Source: Neofusicoccum parvum
Lineage: Eukaryota; Ascomycota; Dothideomycetes; Botryosphaeriales; Botryosphaeriaceae
DNA length: 64,000 nt
Direction: 5' to 3'
NCBI GenBank assembly: GCA_020912385.1
Contig: CP087215.1
Location: 496,001-560,000 of the forward strand
Shown here: piece by piece, positions 1 to 11,462 of the stretch
How the letters are laid out: each line of letters begins with the position of its first letter
Position numbering within the stretch: position 1 is the stretch's first letter
The notes under the pieces: model-generated
Database searches by the model: none
What the model was told of the DNA's origin: nothing
What the model saw: only the letters and a program-made list of their open reading frames with translations
Translations under genes and position numbers: made by a program

Positions 1-2427
1 AAGTGAAATAAGGGTGATATAAAAGGAGGGAGAACAAACTTCAAGGAAGCTTCGGAGTGCGCCAGGTAAGCAGGCACTTTCAATAACGTTCAGGGTCGGT
101 ATGCATACACTAGCGAAGTTGAGTCTAATGGGACGGGTACGAAGTGGACGGGCATTTTTACGTCAAGGGCCCGACATGAAAGCGCGAGCAGAGCAGGGGT
201 GGCAAGAAATGACAGATTGTCCATGTAGTCCGAGATGCCGGATCGCAATGGAGTGTCCGGCTTGCGATTGACTTGCACCCCAGAGATGAGTCTGTCGTGT
301 TTCATTGACGTGGTATGAGAAGAGCGTGAACACATGGTCTGGAAGAAGTGTGATAGATGGCTAAACAGTAGTCAGAGCTTGTGGTGCTTGGCCTCAGATG
401 TGGCCATGACTCGGTGTTGAAATGACGGCACCATGTACCCGCCGCCTTGGCTCAGGTGTATATCAGGCTCAATCATGCAGGAACCAGATCCCAAAAGGGT
501 GTTCAGGCGTGCCCGAAGTTAACCTAATCGAGTGGAGGCGTCTTTTTGTTTCTACTCATCTGAGTGACAGGTATGAAACAACCGCGTGAGGGGTCATGTG
601 GCGGGTGGCTGACGCAAGGTTGAGCTACTTCGCCACAGTAATCTCGACGTTATTTGCTGGTGCTATCAGGACTGAGTGCCCTTGTTGAGGCTCAATTTCT
701 CCGCGGTCGGTATGTGCGCCGTTTTGTCCCTTCACAACTGAGGATTTCTCCAGCACTGCACGAGGCGGCGTAGGAAGTTGAAGCAATGATCTGCATGCAA
801 AAAAAAAAAAAACATCACAATCAATGCACCAAAGCCATCAAGTACACTTGCACTCCCAGCTAAACCAAGAGCTCGTGTCACACTGTTGGACGATGAAAAG
901 AACGTGGCTGGAACTGCATTGAACCTTGGCTGAAGTGTGCTGAACGGTGGGACGGTGTGAAAAGCGAGGGTGCAGGGTTGAGGTCAAGATGCGCCGCATA
1001 CCATGCTGGCTTGGGTCTGTTGTCGACGATGGCCAAAGTCGGTGGAGGCACGCGAGAAGACTCGCTGAAGCGGAATCCTCCCACTCTTCGGGTGGTTGAA
1101 GGGTGAGCAAGGCGTGGCTGCACGTCTTTACCACTGATTCACTGGCGCACCGGGGTTTATTGGTGCTCTGCTCGCGTGCGCTGTGAGTTGTTCCTGGCCA
1201 ACTGCAGGTTGTCGTCAGTCAGATGAGTATCCGTTGCTACGCTCGCTTCTCCCGCCATCAGTAATCTGTTCAGGCTTCAATCATTCGCGTCCAAATGGAT
1301 AGCGGCGGAAGACCTCGCATGGATCCGAAAGTGGCATGGGGACAGGTGCTGGTGTCCAGTGCCATCTCGACAGATACCGTAGACGGCGACACGGGGAGTA
1401 GAGGCCTTGATGCGTGCAAACGGTGCAGTGCACAACAACCCCACCCGGACGAATGCTCCCAGAGCAGTGGTGTAGGCGGACGGCTTGACTCGGGAGCACT
1501 GCGGGTCGCCGGTGTCCTCACGCGAGTCCGTCTTCGCGTGCTCGAGCGCTCGGCTCAGCTGGGTGGATCTGGGAGTATATGGGCACCGGCAAAGTCGGAG
1601 CGGCGCAGCCGTGTCATGATGAGACACTTTACGCGCTAAGCGCAGTGCTGGAGGAGTGGAGGCTTTATCTTGGGTCCGCGAGTCCGCCCGAGGTCCAAAG
1701 TAGGGCCGTGTGCGGGTCGGACGTCACGATAGAGCGCGGCAGTGGTGGGCGGCCTTAGATAGCCGGGATGAGGCTTTTAATGGGCGCTGGCACGTGAAGC
1801 CAGAGGAGGTGACGCGGTGGGCTTGCTGAGGCGCGGTGCCCAATGACGGGACCAGGCGCCAGCGTGCTATCGCGCGGTGGCGGAGCGCGAGGGCCGTGCA
1901 GGAGCATCGTGAGGCTGCGGCGGCCCGGCGGCCTTCTGGTGTTGCGGCAGCGCGTCCGGGGCGCTGCAAGAGGCGCGCGGCGGCAGAACCAGCGCGGCGG
2001 CGGGCGACAGAGCGTGGTCAGCCCATCACACCACGCGTCGCGGCGGGCGCTGCGCATGAACTCGACTGTTTCCCAGGCACTTGCCAAACGCTCGAAGCGC
2101 CCGGGCTCAGCCGATGCGCGCACGGCAGCGGACGCAGCGCTCGCACGGCGGCCCCGACGCGCTTTCTCCACACGGCGCTAGCACGCTTCGGCGCTGGTTT
2201 CCGACCGACCCCGCGTGCTGATTATCACGCCAATGAAGCCTCCCCGCCCACCCAGGCATCGCCCGCGCTCCCGCCGTGCCTCCAAAACCGCGTGCCTCCC
2301 GCCCGTCAGCCGCCGCGTCCTGCTCGCTCTCTCCTGCATCCTGCTGCTGCTGTGCGTCCTGCTGTCCGCCGTGGTTCGACACCACCCGCTCTCCATCGCA
2401 GACCAGCCCGCAGTCAAGCGCATCTAG
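1..2427. other. Intergenic, no supported gene
   Basis: Short open frames occur on both strands but none shows a domain, a believable splice pattern or consistent codon choice. A 14-nt A run lies near 799-812. The right part (about 1,750-2,430) is very GC-rich and is probably the promoter and 5' leader of the next gene. A 70-codon frame at 2215-2427 could encode a short membrane-spanning peptide, but it ends exactly at a good splice donor and is more likely leader sequence. Confidence 0.5.
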
Positions 2428-2607
2428 GTACGTCACTCCGGCTGATCGCTCCGCACCGTCTCCGCTAGCAGCCCTCACGCGAGCCCCTTCCCCTCGCCCG
2501 CCGTCTGTGTTTACGGCGCGTCGCCCGCCATTGCTGCCCGCTGCCCTGCTGCGCTGCCCTCTGTCTTTGTCCGCGTGCTCGGCCCGCTGACCTCCCCCTT
2601 CGCTCAG
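2428..2607 (+). other. Possible 5'-UTR intron
   Basis: A consensus donor (CTAG then GTACGT) at 2428 is followed by a branch-like GCTGAC near 2585 and an acceptor CGCTCAG ending at 2607; a second acceptor ends at 2626. No upstream reading frame joins the main coding region in phase without a stop, so the intron would lie in the untranslated leader of the 2677 gene. This is inference from motifs only. Confidence 0.35.
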
Positions 2608-2676
2608 CTCCAACCTCCTCTCTCAGCTCGTCGCCGAAGCGACGAATGCCCGCCGTTACACCCCACCCACCTCACC

Positions 2677-5600
2677 ATGCTGGCTCATAGCATCAACCGG
2701 GGCGTCTCCAAGAACGCCCTGGCTCGCCCTAACTTCCCATCCGTGGTGTCGCGCGGCGTCGCCAACTGGGGAAGGCGCCGCTGGCCGCGATGGAGAGACG
2801 ACGTGGCCGACGAGGAGTTCAAGCAGCTCCAGCTCAAGATGGATGCCTTCCACAAGCAAATCGAGGCCAATCCCTACGAGACCCTCTTCGGCCGCTCCAA
2901 TGAAATGCTCCGCGGCATCCTCCGCACTCCGCTTGAGCCCGAATCTCCGCGCAAGACGGTGCCTATCTCTACCGACTCTGCTGAGACGAAGCCTCGGGAC
3001 GGCAAGGCCGGCCACCAGCAAGGTGCGATAGAGCTCACCTTCGACCCTATCTCTGGCCGCATGATCCCCAAATACGGCTCTTCCACCAGCTCAGCGCTTG
3101 AGGAGTCCTCAATACATTACTCTCAAACTCACGTCGACCCTCGCGATGACGCTTTGAAGGCCTTCGACAAGAAGCAGACCAGTACTCCCACACAATCAAG
3201 GGATTGGCTTGTCCAGGAAGGCTTCACTGCATCCTCTACACCAACTAAGAAGCCCGCTGCGTCTGGGATGAACGAGCAGGAGCAACTACAGGACAGTCTG
3301 GCCAAGTATGATCAGCGCATGCGTGAGCAGCCTCAGACCCCTCCTGCACCTCCGTCCGAATGGCTCGTTCAGGAGGAACACTCCAGGAGTGCTCCTCGTA
3401 GACCAAAGCTGCCAGAGAACGACATCGACCTTCTTACTGCTGCCGACGTGAGAGCTCGCATGGGCATCCGAAGGAATCCCAGCAAAGAAACTGCCGAACA
3501 GAAGCAAGACAAGCGCGCTCAACTTGAACAAGACTTTGGCAAGGTTCAAGAGTGGGATTTGTCGAGCGAGTTCCAAGAAACCTTGGCTAGAAGAAAGGAA
3601 GCTGATGCAATCTTCGAGAGGCGAATGCGTCTTGAGGCCGAGTACGCGGCGGCTGAGCAAGCCGAGCACACAAGGGCATCAGAGCAGAAGCTGTCAGACA
3701 TCCTGGAAACCTCTGTGTCCCGCAATGCAAGGAAACACCTTGACGACGGATACTCCCGAGCCCCTACAGGCCTCCAGACATCGTTTGCGAGGGAGAAGGC
3801 GTCTGGGCGCGATCTTGCTACTGATATTCAAGCCAGGACCGAGCCGGTGCAGTACGATGACGGTTACTCCCGAGAGCCAATGGGCCTGGAGACGTCTTTC
3901 GAGAAGGAGCAAGCCTCTGGGCGCTCTCTTGCCGATGAAATCCAAGCCAAAACGGACCCCAAGAACCACATCGTTGATGATGGCTATTCCAGGGAGCCAA
4001 TGGGTCTCGAGACTTCTTTCGAAAGAGAGAGGGCTTCTGGCCGTTCGCTTGCGGATGAGATCAAGGCCAAGACCGACCCCAAGGAGCACATCTTTGATGA
4101 CGGCTACTCACGGAAACCCACTGGCCTTGAGACCTCGTACCAGCGTGAACTGGAATCCGGACGGAGTCTGGAAGAGGAAATTCAGTCTCGGGATAATGCC
4201 CACCTCACTCCTCTGGACGACGGCTACTCCCGGGAACCAACAGGTCTCCAGTCTTCCTATGCTCGCGAGCTCGCGGCCGTGAGCAGTGGAGAGAAGAAGT
4301 CACTTGAAGAGGAACTCAGGCAAATGTCTGTTGGAGCCGCCTCGTACTCTGACGTCTGTCCCTTGACAGCGTCCGAAAGCTCCAGCAGCAGCAGCGCAGC
4401 GAAATTGGCCACAGCGGCCCCGAGGTCAGTCGAACAACGGAGAAGGCAAGGAGCAGCTCCGGACGAGGTCAAAGATTGGTATGGATATTCGCTGAAGCCG
4501 CTAGGATTACAGACGTCGTATGAGCGAGAGATCGAAGCTTGCAAGAAAGGTCAACGTAAATCTCTAGAAGAGGAGCTCCAGGACCAATCATTAGGTACGG
4601 CGTACGGCGATTCTGAGTTTGATGAGTTGGGATTCTCGCGCAAACCCACAGGCCTTGAAACATCCTTCCAGCGTGAGGTTGACGCGCATACCAATGGTAA
4701 GAGAAAATCCCTAGAAGAGGAGTTGGCCGTCCCGGTCGACGGTGGTGCCGTCGAGACTATGAGCACCAAAGAGGAAGCCGCCAAACTCAAGGCTGCACGC
4801 GAGCAACGCCTGCACGATATCGCTCTCATTCGCGAGGTGCGTGATATCTATGAGAAGTATTACGGCAAGATCACCACGACTCATCGCCAGGCCAAAGACA
4901 CCTCAACTGTTGCCGAGGCTGCGACGACAGTGGATGCAGAGAACGAGGGACGCGTGGATGAGGACGTTCACCAGAGTCTTTCTGCCTACGAGGAGAAAAA
5001 CAATGGCGCCTACAACTTCAAGCCCGACAATCTTGAGGCCGAGCTTGTCGCGCAAAATTTATCTGCTTCGTCCCAGCGGAATGAATCAGCATCGAAACCT
5101 TCGACAGAGCAGAAGCCAGTTTTGCCCACTGCTTCAGAAGCCGGCTCAGACAACACTATTGCGGGACTCCCCAAAGCAGAGGAGCCGAGCAGCTTCACAG
5201 CTTCTACGAAACCCCGCGTCTACAAGCTTCTTGCCTTCGACCGTACCACGCAATCAGTCACCACCTCCCAAACCTCCTCTACCGTTTACAGTTCCAGCGA
5301 GCATCCCATTCCTTTGAGTGTTGCTCTGTCAAATCTAGCTCAACCGGCCAAGTTCATCTCGCAGCTCCAATCCCTCCAACGAGAAGGATTTGAGCCTGTG
5401 GCTTCAACCGCAAATCTCCTGGTGCTCCGCCTTCGCGACGACAAGGCAATGAAGGAAAATACCAGGCAAGGACCCCGCCCTAACCCTGTTGACGGTACTA
5501 CCATTCCTCTACCTCCCACCCCCACCATGTCACCCACTGGTTACATCAATCTCGACCCTGTCATGGAGAACCCGGCTGCCATGAGGAGATCTTCTCCACG

Positions 5601-5772
5601 CCACAAAGATGACAGGAAGGTTCGCAAGACGGAACCTGTCTTCTCCGGCGAGCGCTCTCGCAAGGATGGCAGCAAGGGACAGAGTGTCAAGACGGTTCTC
5701 ACAACTCTGATTTGGGCTACGGCTGCATGCTACGTCGCTGGTGTTGCCGGCGAGGTGGCCAAGGGATACTAG
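2677..5772 (+). CDS. Repeat-containing mitochondrial-type membrane protein
   Basis: Uninterrupted frame of 1031 codons from the ATG at 2677; an in-frame extension back to 2575 has no ATG context, so 2677 is preferred. The N-terminus is basic and low in acidic residues (about residues 1-40), like a mitochondrial presequence, and is followed by an acidic helical stretch. Residues about 356-690 carry seven degenerate repeats with core D-D-G-Y-S-x-x-P-x-G-L-x-x-S; the first four are spaced about 40 residues, later ones are longer. A conserved C-terminal patch beginning YKLLAFD (from about residue 848) precedes a disordered region and a hydrophobic segment (about residues 1009-1027) only a few residues from the end, suggesting tail anchoring. 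Resembles a conserved but uncharacterised ascomycete family. No enzymatic motif is seen and the function is unknown. Confidence 0.85.
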   Translation: MLAHSINRGVSKNALARPNFPSVVSRGVANWGRRRWPRWRDDVADEEFKQLQLKMDAFHKQIEANPYETLFGRSNEMLRGILRTPLEPESPRKTVPISTDSAETKPRDGKAGHQQGAIELTFDPISGRMIPKYGSSTSSALEESSIHYSQTHVDPRDDALKAFDKKQTSTPTQSRDWLVQEGFTASSTPTKKPAASGMNEQEQLQDSLAKYDQRMREQPQTPPAPPSEWLVQEEHSRSAPRRPKLPENDIDLLTAADVRARMGIRRNPSKETAEQKQDKRAQLEQDFGKVQEWDLSSEFQETLARRKEADAIFERRMRLEAEYAAAEQAEHTRASEQKLSDILETSVSRNARKHLDDGYSRAPTGLQTSFAREKASGRDLATDIQARTEPVQYDDGYSREPMGLETSFEKEQASGRSLADEIQAKTDPKNHIVDDGYSREPMGLETSFERERASGRSLADEIKAKTDPKEHIFDDGYSRKPTGLETSYQRELESGRSLEEEIQSRDNAHLTPLDDGYSREPTGLQSSYARELAAVSSGEKKSLEEELRQMSVGAASYSDVCPLTASESSSSSSAAKLATAAPRSVEQRRRQGAAPDEVKDWYGYSLKPLGLQTSYEREIEACKKGQRKSLEEELQDQSLGTAYGDSEFDELGFSRKPTGLETSFQREVDAHTNGKRKSLEEELAVPVDGGAVETMSTKEEAAKLKAAREQRLHDIALIREVRDIYEKYYGKITTTHRQAKDTSTVAEAATTVDAENEGRVDEDVHQSLSAYEEKNNGAYNFKPDNLEAELVAQNLSASSQRNESASKPSTEQKPVLPTASEAGSDNTIAGLPKAEEPSSFTASTKPRVYKLLAFDRTTQSVTTSQTSSTVYSSSEHPIPLSVALSNLAQPAKFISQLQSLQREGFEPVASTANLLVLRLRDDKAMKENTRQGPRPNPVDGTTIPLPPTPTMSPTGYINLDPVMENPAAMRRSSPRHKDDRKVRKTEPVFSGERSRKDGSKGQSVKTVLTTLIWATAACYVAGVAGEVAKGY
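3742..4740 (+). repeat. Seven-copy degenerate coding repeat
   Basis: Repeats begin with a D-D-G-Y-S type motif; the first four copies are about 120 bp apart (near 3742, 3855, 3975 and 4095). Copy 5 (near 4218) and the two most diverged copies (near 4480 and 4620) contain an inserted Gly/Lys-rich segment before the S-L-E-E-E-L end. The frame is kept throughout, so selection acts on protein. Confidence 0.8.
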
Positions 5773-6641
5773 AGCAAAGCAACAAGCGATTTGTTTCTGC
5801 GCATTTGTGGTTCAAAAACTCATTAGCATCAATCGCAAGACACATTGGACACGGTGGAAGTTTGCATTGCCCCCTTTTGGGTTTGGCAACTGTAAGACAA
5901 GCATTGCTCGCAAGCATTGTACTCCTCGGGGCACTCTTCTCTCTTCTTTCCTTTACATTGGTATGCGCTCAACTCTCACGACCTTACGACAGAAGGCATG
6001 GCATGTATCACCATCTTCACCTATGATTCCCCGCTTAAGTAGCTCTCAAATTCAATTGTTTCTTTACTCTCGAGTGCTCGCTCTAGGCCGTGAAGTGGTT
6101 ATTTCGCCAGCAACTCTGGACGTTGAAACGTCCTCTGATCCCCAATATCATTTTACTTTCACGAATCGTTGGTCATCGCTCGAAACTTGCATCGTCAACC
6201 TGATGCGTGTGCTCAAAGAAGGCCCTGCGCAGATTGCGGTAAGTGGGAGGAGATTCACCGTGTCTCGTGGCTTGAGTAAGATTGGACATGTAGGAGGGAG
6301 CCTGGTAGGCGCATATCTGCCGGGTTGTGAAACTAAACACGCCACCCGGGCGGAGCAGTGGAGCTTAGTGTGGGATAAACCAATTAATGGTATCGCTACT
6401 CAGAAGACCTAATGCTAACCTTGCCTCCATAACCAATCCCAGGCCCACCTTCCCCTACCCAAACCCAACCGTCATCATGAACATGAGAGAACAAATGAGA
6501 ACCATGCACGCATCAAACCCAGAAAATATCATACATCATGAAGAACCCCTGAACCCCATTACACCTCCGTGAGTTGAACACCTTCAAGCCTTTTCCCCTC
6601 ATCAATCGTACCCCATCCCATCCATCCACTCCACTCCCAAA
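5773..6641. other. Convergent intergenic region
   Basis: Lies between the 3' ends of the repeat protein (+) and chitin synthase (-). Open frames here have no recognisable content. CT-rich and CCCAACC-rich stretches occur. It presumably holds both 3' untranslated regions. Confidence 0.5.
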
Positions 6642-9600
6642 TTACCTCCTCAGCTTGCTGCTCACGCTGCTCGCCTTACTGCTCACCCAGCTGCCACTGC
6701 TGCTGACCCAGCTGGGCGTGCCGAAGCTCAACCGGCCAAACTTGCTGCCCCGGCCAAACCTCGTCTTGGGGCCAGAGTTGCTGTGTCGGCCGCGCCACTT
6801 GAGGCGGCCCTCGGCAACCATCTGGATGACGTTGATGATGCCGAAGGCGCTGGAGCCCATGGCACGGAAGAGGGCGACGGCGGCAACACTCCACAGGATG
6901 AACTTGAGGTAGAAGTTGGAGCCGACCTCCCCGACCGGGTACGCCTCGGAGACGGCCATGGCCAGGATTGCGTTGCAGATCATCCAGACCACGACCATGT
7001 ACGTGCGCACGGCACGGTAGTAGTCCTCCTGGGCCTGCGACTCGCTGACGCCCGGGGCTGGAACCTCGATGCGGTCGCGCAGGTTGCGCAGCGCTTCGTC
7101 GTAGCCAGAGTCGATGTCGAGTTGCTCCGAAGGCATCTCGAGCTCGACCGTGTTGCCACTACCCTTTGCTTGACCGAGATCGCGATTCTGAACATTGTCT
7201 CCCTTCGTACCCCAGGTCACGTCGTGGGCATTGCAGAAGGCGTAGACCTGAAGGGTGCAGATATAGGCGGGCAGGAGCGCGAAGTATTGTGCGGAAGAGG
7301 TGAACATGTGCCAAGGATCCAGGTACAGGAACGACATGAGAAAGTACAGACCAATTGTGCTGGCCGTGCTTACAATCATGTTCGTGAAGATGTTGTTGCC
7401 AAGCTCGAACTTCGTTTTCGGATCACTGAGCTGGTCGACGACGATGTATATGGACGCGAACGTCACATACATCATGATGACGCTGTAGACAATCATGGAG
7501 AAGAGGAACATCTTTTTTGCACCCTGTGGGCGGTTGCCCATGGACAGGATGAATTGCATGCAGATGAGAAGGACGCAAGAGTACCGCAAGATCTGGAAGA
7601 CAACGTGACCGATGCCATGGCCGAATGGGTCCATCTTGGGATCACTGAGCGATCCGGCGATGAAGTAGAAGGTGAGATAGAAGTTGGCCTGGATCGCGGG
7701 TCAGTCAATCGGAAGCGCCGAATAAGTCGTCTTGGGAATACTGACCAAGGAGAAGTAGGTGAAGAGCAAGCTAACGAACTGATACACGAACTCAATGTGA
7801 AGCAGGATCTTGCGCCACAGAGTGTGGTCTGTCGCCCAGACTTGCTTGAAGTGGAGGAGGGAGTACACGGCGGCGAAGAAAGCTCCGTTTAGCCATCTAC
7901 GGCGCTGAGAGATGAACTCGGGCACAGAATCTATCCAAAAATTAGCAAAGTTCCGGAGAAACGAAGCGTTAAAGCCTACCCGGCACATCGGTCTCTCCCG
8001 TCGCGCTCTTGACATATTTCAAGACCCATCGTTCACTCCTCTTGGCGACCAACTCCCAGCAGAGAATACGATCCTCGGCCAGATACATGTTCGCAGTGAA
8101 GACGTCCGCATCCTGTCCATGAAGCGTCTCTCCCTTGAAGTATTGACTCAGCGGACCGTGTCCCGTTTCGTCGTTTTGCAAAGCGTGGTAACGATAGGCA
8201 CTCAGAGCGCCGGGCAACACGGTAATGTAACCAAAGACGGATTCCAAAGGCTTGTCCAGAATGTTCGACATCTTGTACTCGAAGTTCTGAGAAGCGACCA
8301 GCGGATTCAGGAGACCAAGCCAGCCCTTGCCCTTACCAGCCTTGATTTCTCCTGCAGCGCCAGCAACGCTTGAATCTGTGTCAAAGGCCTTCCAAAGATA
8401 GTAGAGGGCTTTTGATCCAGGCTTGGTGCCGACGTCGAGAAGGATGCAGATGTTGGGGTTCAAGGCGCGGCCAAAGGCATTGAAAAACCACCTGTGCGAG
8501 TTCAACTTCTTCGCATTCTTCTCCTTCAAGCAGAAGATGATCTGGCAGGGGACGATTCCCTTCTCTGCGCCCTTGAATCTGAGATCTGCGTCGAGGGACA
8601 CCTGTGTGGTGTACTCATAGACGTGGGCCGTAACTTCCTTGTCGTTGACGGTGTTCTTGGCGATTCCTTCCTGGTAGCAGCCCATGGCGGCCAGAGCATC
8701 GAGAACACGGGGATGAACCTTTTGGCGACCGTCTGCGATGATGCAGACAACAATCTTCTGCCAGCCGTCCTTACCCCAGGTCCTACTCTTTGCGCGAGAA
8801 CAGAAATGCGAGATGTTACGCATCACGCCGTGCATGGTGCGCGTGAAGTCGATCTCGTTCTCGTTGTACATGGTGACGGCGATGAACAACTCAGTCTCAC
8901 GCTCGGTGGAGCCGAAATTTTGGCGCAGCTTGTAGCCCTTCTCTACGAAGTCGTCGGGATCACAGGTCACAGCGGTGTAGCGCATGTGAGTGAACTCGCT
9001 GCCGTCCTTGCGGGGAAGGAAACTGTGAAGAGTGGTGGGAATCTTGCACTCGAGAATCAGTTCACCATTGACAAGGCGAACCTCTCGCTTCTCGACACGC
9101 TTCATGCGCGCACCGCGTCTCTCCTGTTTTCCAGGACTCGGGGCAGGGCCCATGTGCTTCTCGTCGTAAAACTCGTCAGTGAAGGTCGAGTGGCTGTTGA
9201 AGGAGTCCATGGTGTGGAGCTCGGGCCGCGAGCCCATGTCGCCATCGTCAGGGCCGAAGACATCGTCGTTGTCAATGGCAATGGTGGCTTCACTGTGCTT
9301 GGAGTCGCTAGAGACCGGACGGCCGCCGGCAAAAAGAGGCTGGGGCGGCAGCGGGCGCTTTGGGCTTCCGCCATAGCGAGAGGACGGGGTGCCCGGCCTC
9401 GGGCTACCGTTCAGGTCAAGAGGCTCGTAAGCGGCGCTGGACGCAGGCGGTCGGATGGAAGGCGTCCACGGTCTCGTCGGCGAGCCGGTGCGATTGGTGG
9501 GCGAAGCTGCGCGGTAGGGCATGTAGGTCGGCTCGTCTCGGTCGGGCGGCGGGATCTGAGGGGCGGTGTCCAGGATTGAGGGAGCTCTCGAGAGCGGCAG

Positions 9601-10158
9601 CGAGGTGGTGGAGGGGTGAGTGGAGGTGTGGTAGGAGGACTGCGGCGGCGGCCTATCAGGTTGGTCTGGTGAGCCTTGTGTATTGGCGGCAGGCTTGCGC
9701 TTGACGTTAAGCTTGATCGTTTTCTTGATCTTGTCGGTGCCGCGCTTGAAGGCAGAAGGCTCTGCCGTAGGCTCTGGCGGAGCAGGCTGAGGGCTGGCCA
9801 GGGATTGCTCGACATCGCGCAGAAACTCTGCGACGGGGTCTTCGGCATGCTGGGTTGCTGCAGCAGTGGGCGCACGCGGCGGGGGGCGAGCGCCGTAGCT
9901 CAAGCCCGGTCCCCGGGGTTGGGAGGAATGCAGCGGCGAAGCCGGACCGGCGGACTCCAGCGGGAGCGTTGGCTGCGGGTTGGGGTGTACTAACGGGCTG
10001 TATTCGAGGTCATCGCCGTGGGTCAGCAGGCGCATCGACGAGGCAGCGCCCTGCGAGTAGCGCTCGGGCGACGGCGAGTACTCGTCGTCGTAGTAGCCGT
10101 ACTCGGGCGGGGCGCCGTAGGCCGGGAGGCTGCCATTGGGGGTGCGAGGTCTGTCCAT
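6642..10158 (-). CDS. chsC: Class I chitin synthase
   Basis: Polymerises N-acetylglucosamine from UDP-GlcNAc into chitin at the plasma membrane. Three exons: 10158-7980, 7930-7746 and 7688-6642, with introns of 49 and 57 nt, giving 1136 residues. The N-terminal ~350 residues are Pro/Ser/Tyr-rich and disordered. The conserved glycosyltransferase core follows, with the EFTHMRY block, [10 protein letters not shown], the EDR motif (near residue 693) and QRRRW at 735-739. Exons 2-3 supply the C-terminal cluster of membrane helices. The donor of intron 2 is GTCAGT, slightly off consensus, but the join restores the expected FSLANFYL. From remembered family sequence the core is closer to class I (ChsC / Neurospora Chs-3) than to class II or III; the class is less certain than the enzyme. 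The disordered N-terminus makes it longer than the usual ~900 residues. Confidence 0.93.
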
Positions 10159-11462
10159 GGGAGCAGGCCGTGCCCGGAATGCGGGCTCTGGAGTCGGAAC
10201 GCGGCGCGGCGATGTGCGTCAGATGTGGGGGGGTCGCGCGGCGGCTCGGCGCAACTCGAGGCAGAGGCGTGGGCAGGCGGCGGCGAGGAAAAGACGGCGG
10301 AAAAGAGGCGGCAGCGCAGTGGCGGCCGCGCAGTGCAATAAAGGCAAAGAGAGAGGGAGAAAGTCGAGGGGCTGCGGTGCGCCAACTTGTGTGCTGGCCG
10401 GGAGGCTGGGAGCGCCAGGGAGCTTGGGCTGTTTGCCGGCGGGTTGCCCGGGTGACGCGCGATCGCCAGCCTTACCCGCCTCTTTCTCGGCGCGGCTGCC
10501 TGCTCTTTCCGCCTCGCCGTCTCGCCGCCGCCGCCAGGCACCACCGCGTCCCGCAGACGCCCCTCCGATCTCCCAAAGCTTGTCTGCTCTGCCCCCTCCT
10601 GCCTCCTGCCATCGCCCATGACCCGAGCCTCAGCGACCCGGCCCTGGTCGACCCGAGCCTTATCGGCCGACAGGCCTTATCGCGTCCACGCCTCAGGCAT
10701 CTGCTTCCCGTCTGCCTGGCACCTGGCCATGTGGCAGCTGCACCGCACTGACTGATGGATTTTGACCACGGATGTGGCATGGAGCTGCAGGTCCCCCCGG
10801 GCGGCCCCAAGGAGCCCGCGGACACCGCAGCCCGCAGCCCGCTCGAAAGCCCGCATCGCACAGCCTGCCGACGCGCACCGAGCTCGCGCTTAGGACTGCA
10901 CAGCAGACTAGTTGTCGAGAGTCGCGAATAATTGCGCCGCTTGCTGCTTGTCTTTCGCTTTCCGCATTGGGACACCGGAGCTCCCCTGCCCCCCGTGACA
11001 CTCGGCAATCCTCTCCAACTTCTGCGGCCACACAAGCAGCTCTTTCTCGACCTCGGTGCTGTCTTCGCACGGAAAACTGCGGGCCGCCATGGCTGTCAAA
11101 CGTCCCTGATCGCATGGCCCGCAGCATCCGTGTCATCCGAAAACCGCCGTGGAGCCGTGGCCTTACTGAAAGTGGTCGGCTGCCGGCGAACCCTTTGGCG
11201 ATGGCAGTCCCCACATGTAAGGCAGACAAGCTCATATTGCCGCAAATCTTGTTGCTTTGCGCCGTGTAATTGGCTGCACATGGTCGAGGGGCAGTGCAGC
11301 GCACGTTGCACCCTACCCCGTGAACCGCCCCATTACAGCTCTCTGCCTACTCTTTACCATGACTACGCGGCCTGCCGATACGAGCGCCATCCCGCTGGGC
11401 CACTTATGGTAGCTTTGCACCACCCTCCTTTCTCTAACTCTCCTTCTTTCTCTTGCTCGGCC
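10159..11462. other. Divergent promoter region
   Basis: Separates chitin synthase (-) from the membrane-protein gene (+). The left part is GC-rich with long pyrimidine tracts, and CT-rich stretches lie just before 11463. Open frames overlap on several strands and frames with no family signature, so I see no gene. Confidence 0.5.

Noticed and set aside
799..812. Poly-A run as a retroposition tail
   Set aside because: No target duplication and no upstream cDNA-like sequence; a simple homopolymer.
1295..1639. 114-codon frame
   Set aside because: Arg/Gly-rich composition, overlapping frames on the other strand, no start context or domain.
2215..2427. 70-codon frame with a hydrophobic stretch, possible small membrane protein
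   Set aside because: Ends exactly at a consensus splice donor and sits in a GC-rich leader; no homology recalled. Better explained as 5'-UTR.
5741..6412. 223-codon frame after the repeat-protein gene
   Set aside because: Overlaps the end of the real gene, no family features, lies in the convergent 3' region.
6642..10158. Class II or III chitin synthase
   Set aside because: The blocks [16 protein letters not shown] and [13 protein letters not shown] fit class I better by memory; the class remains the least certain part of the call.
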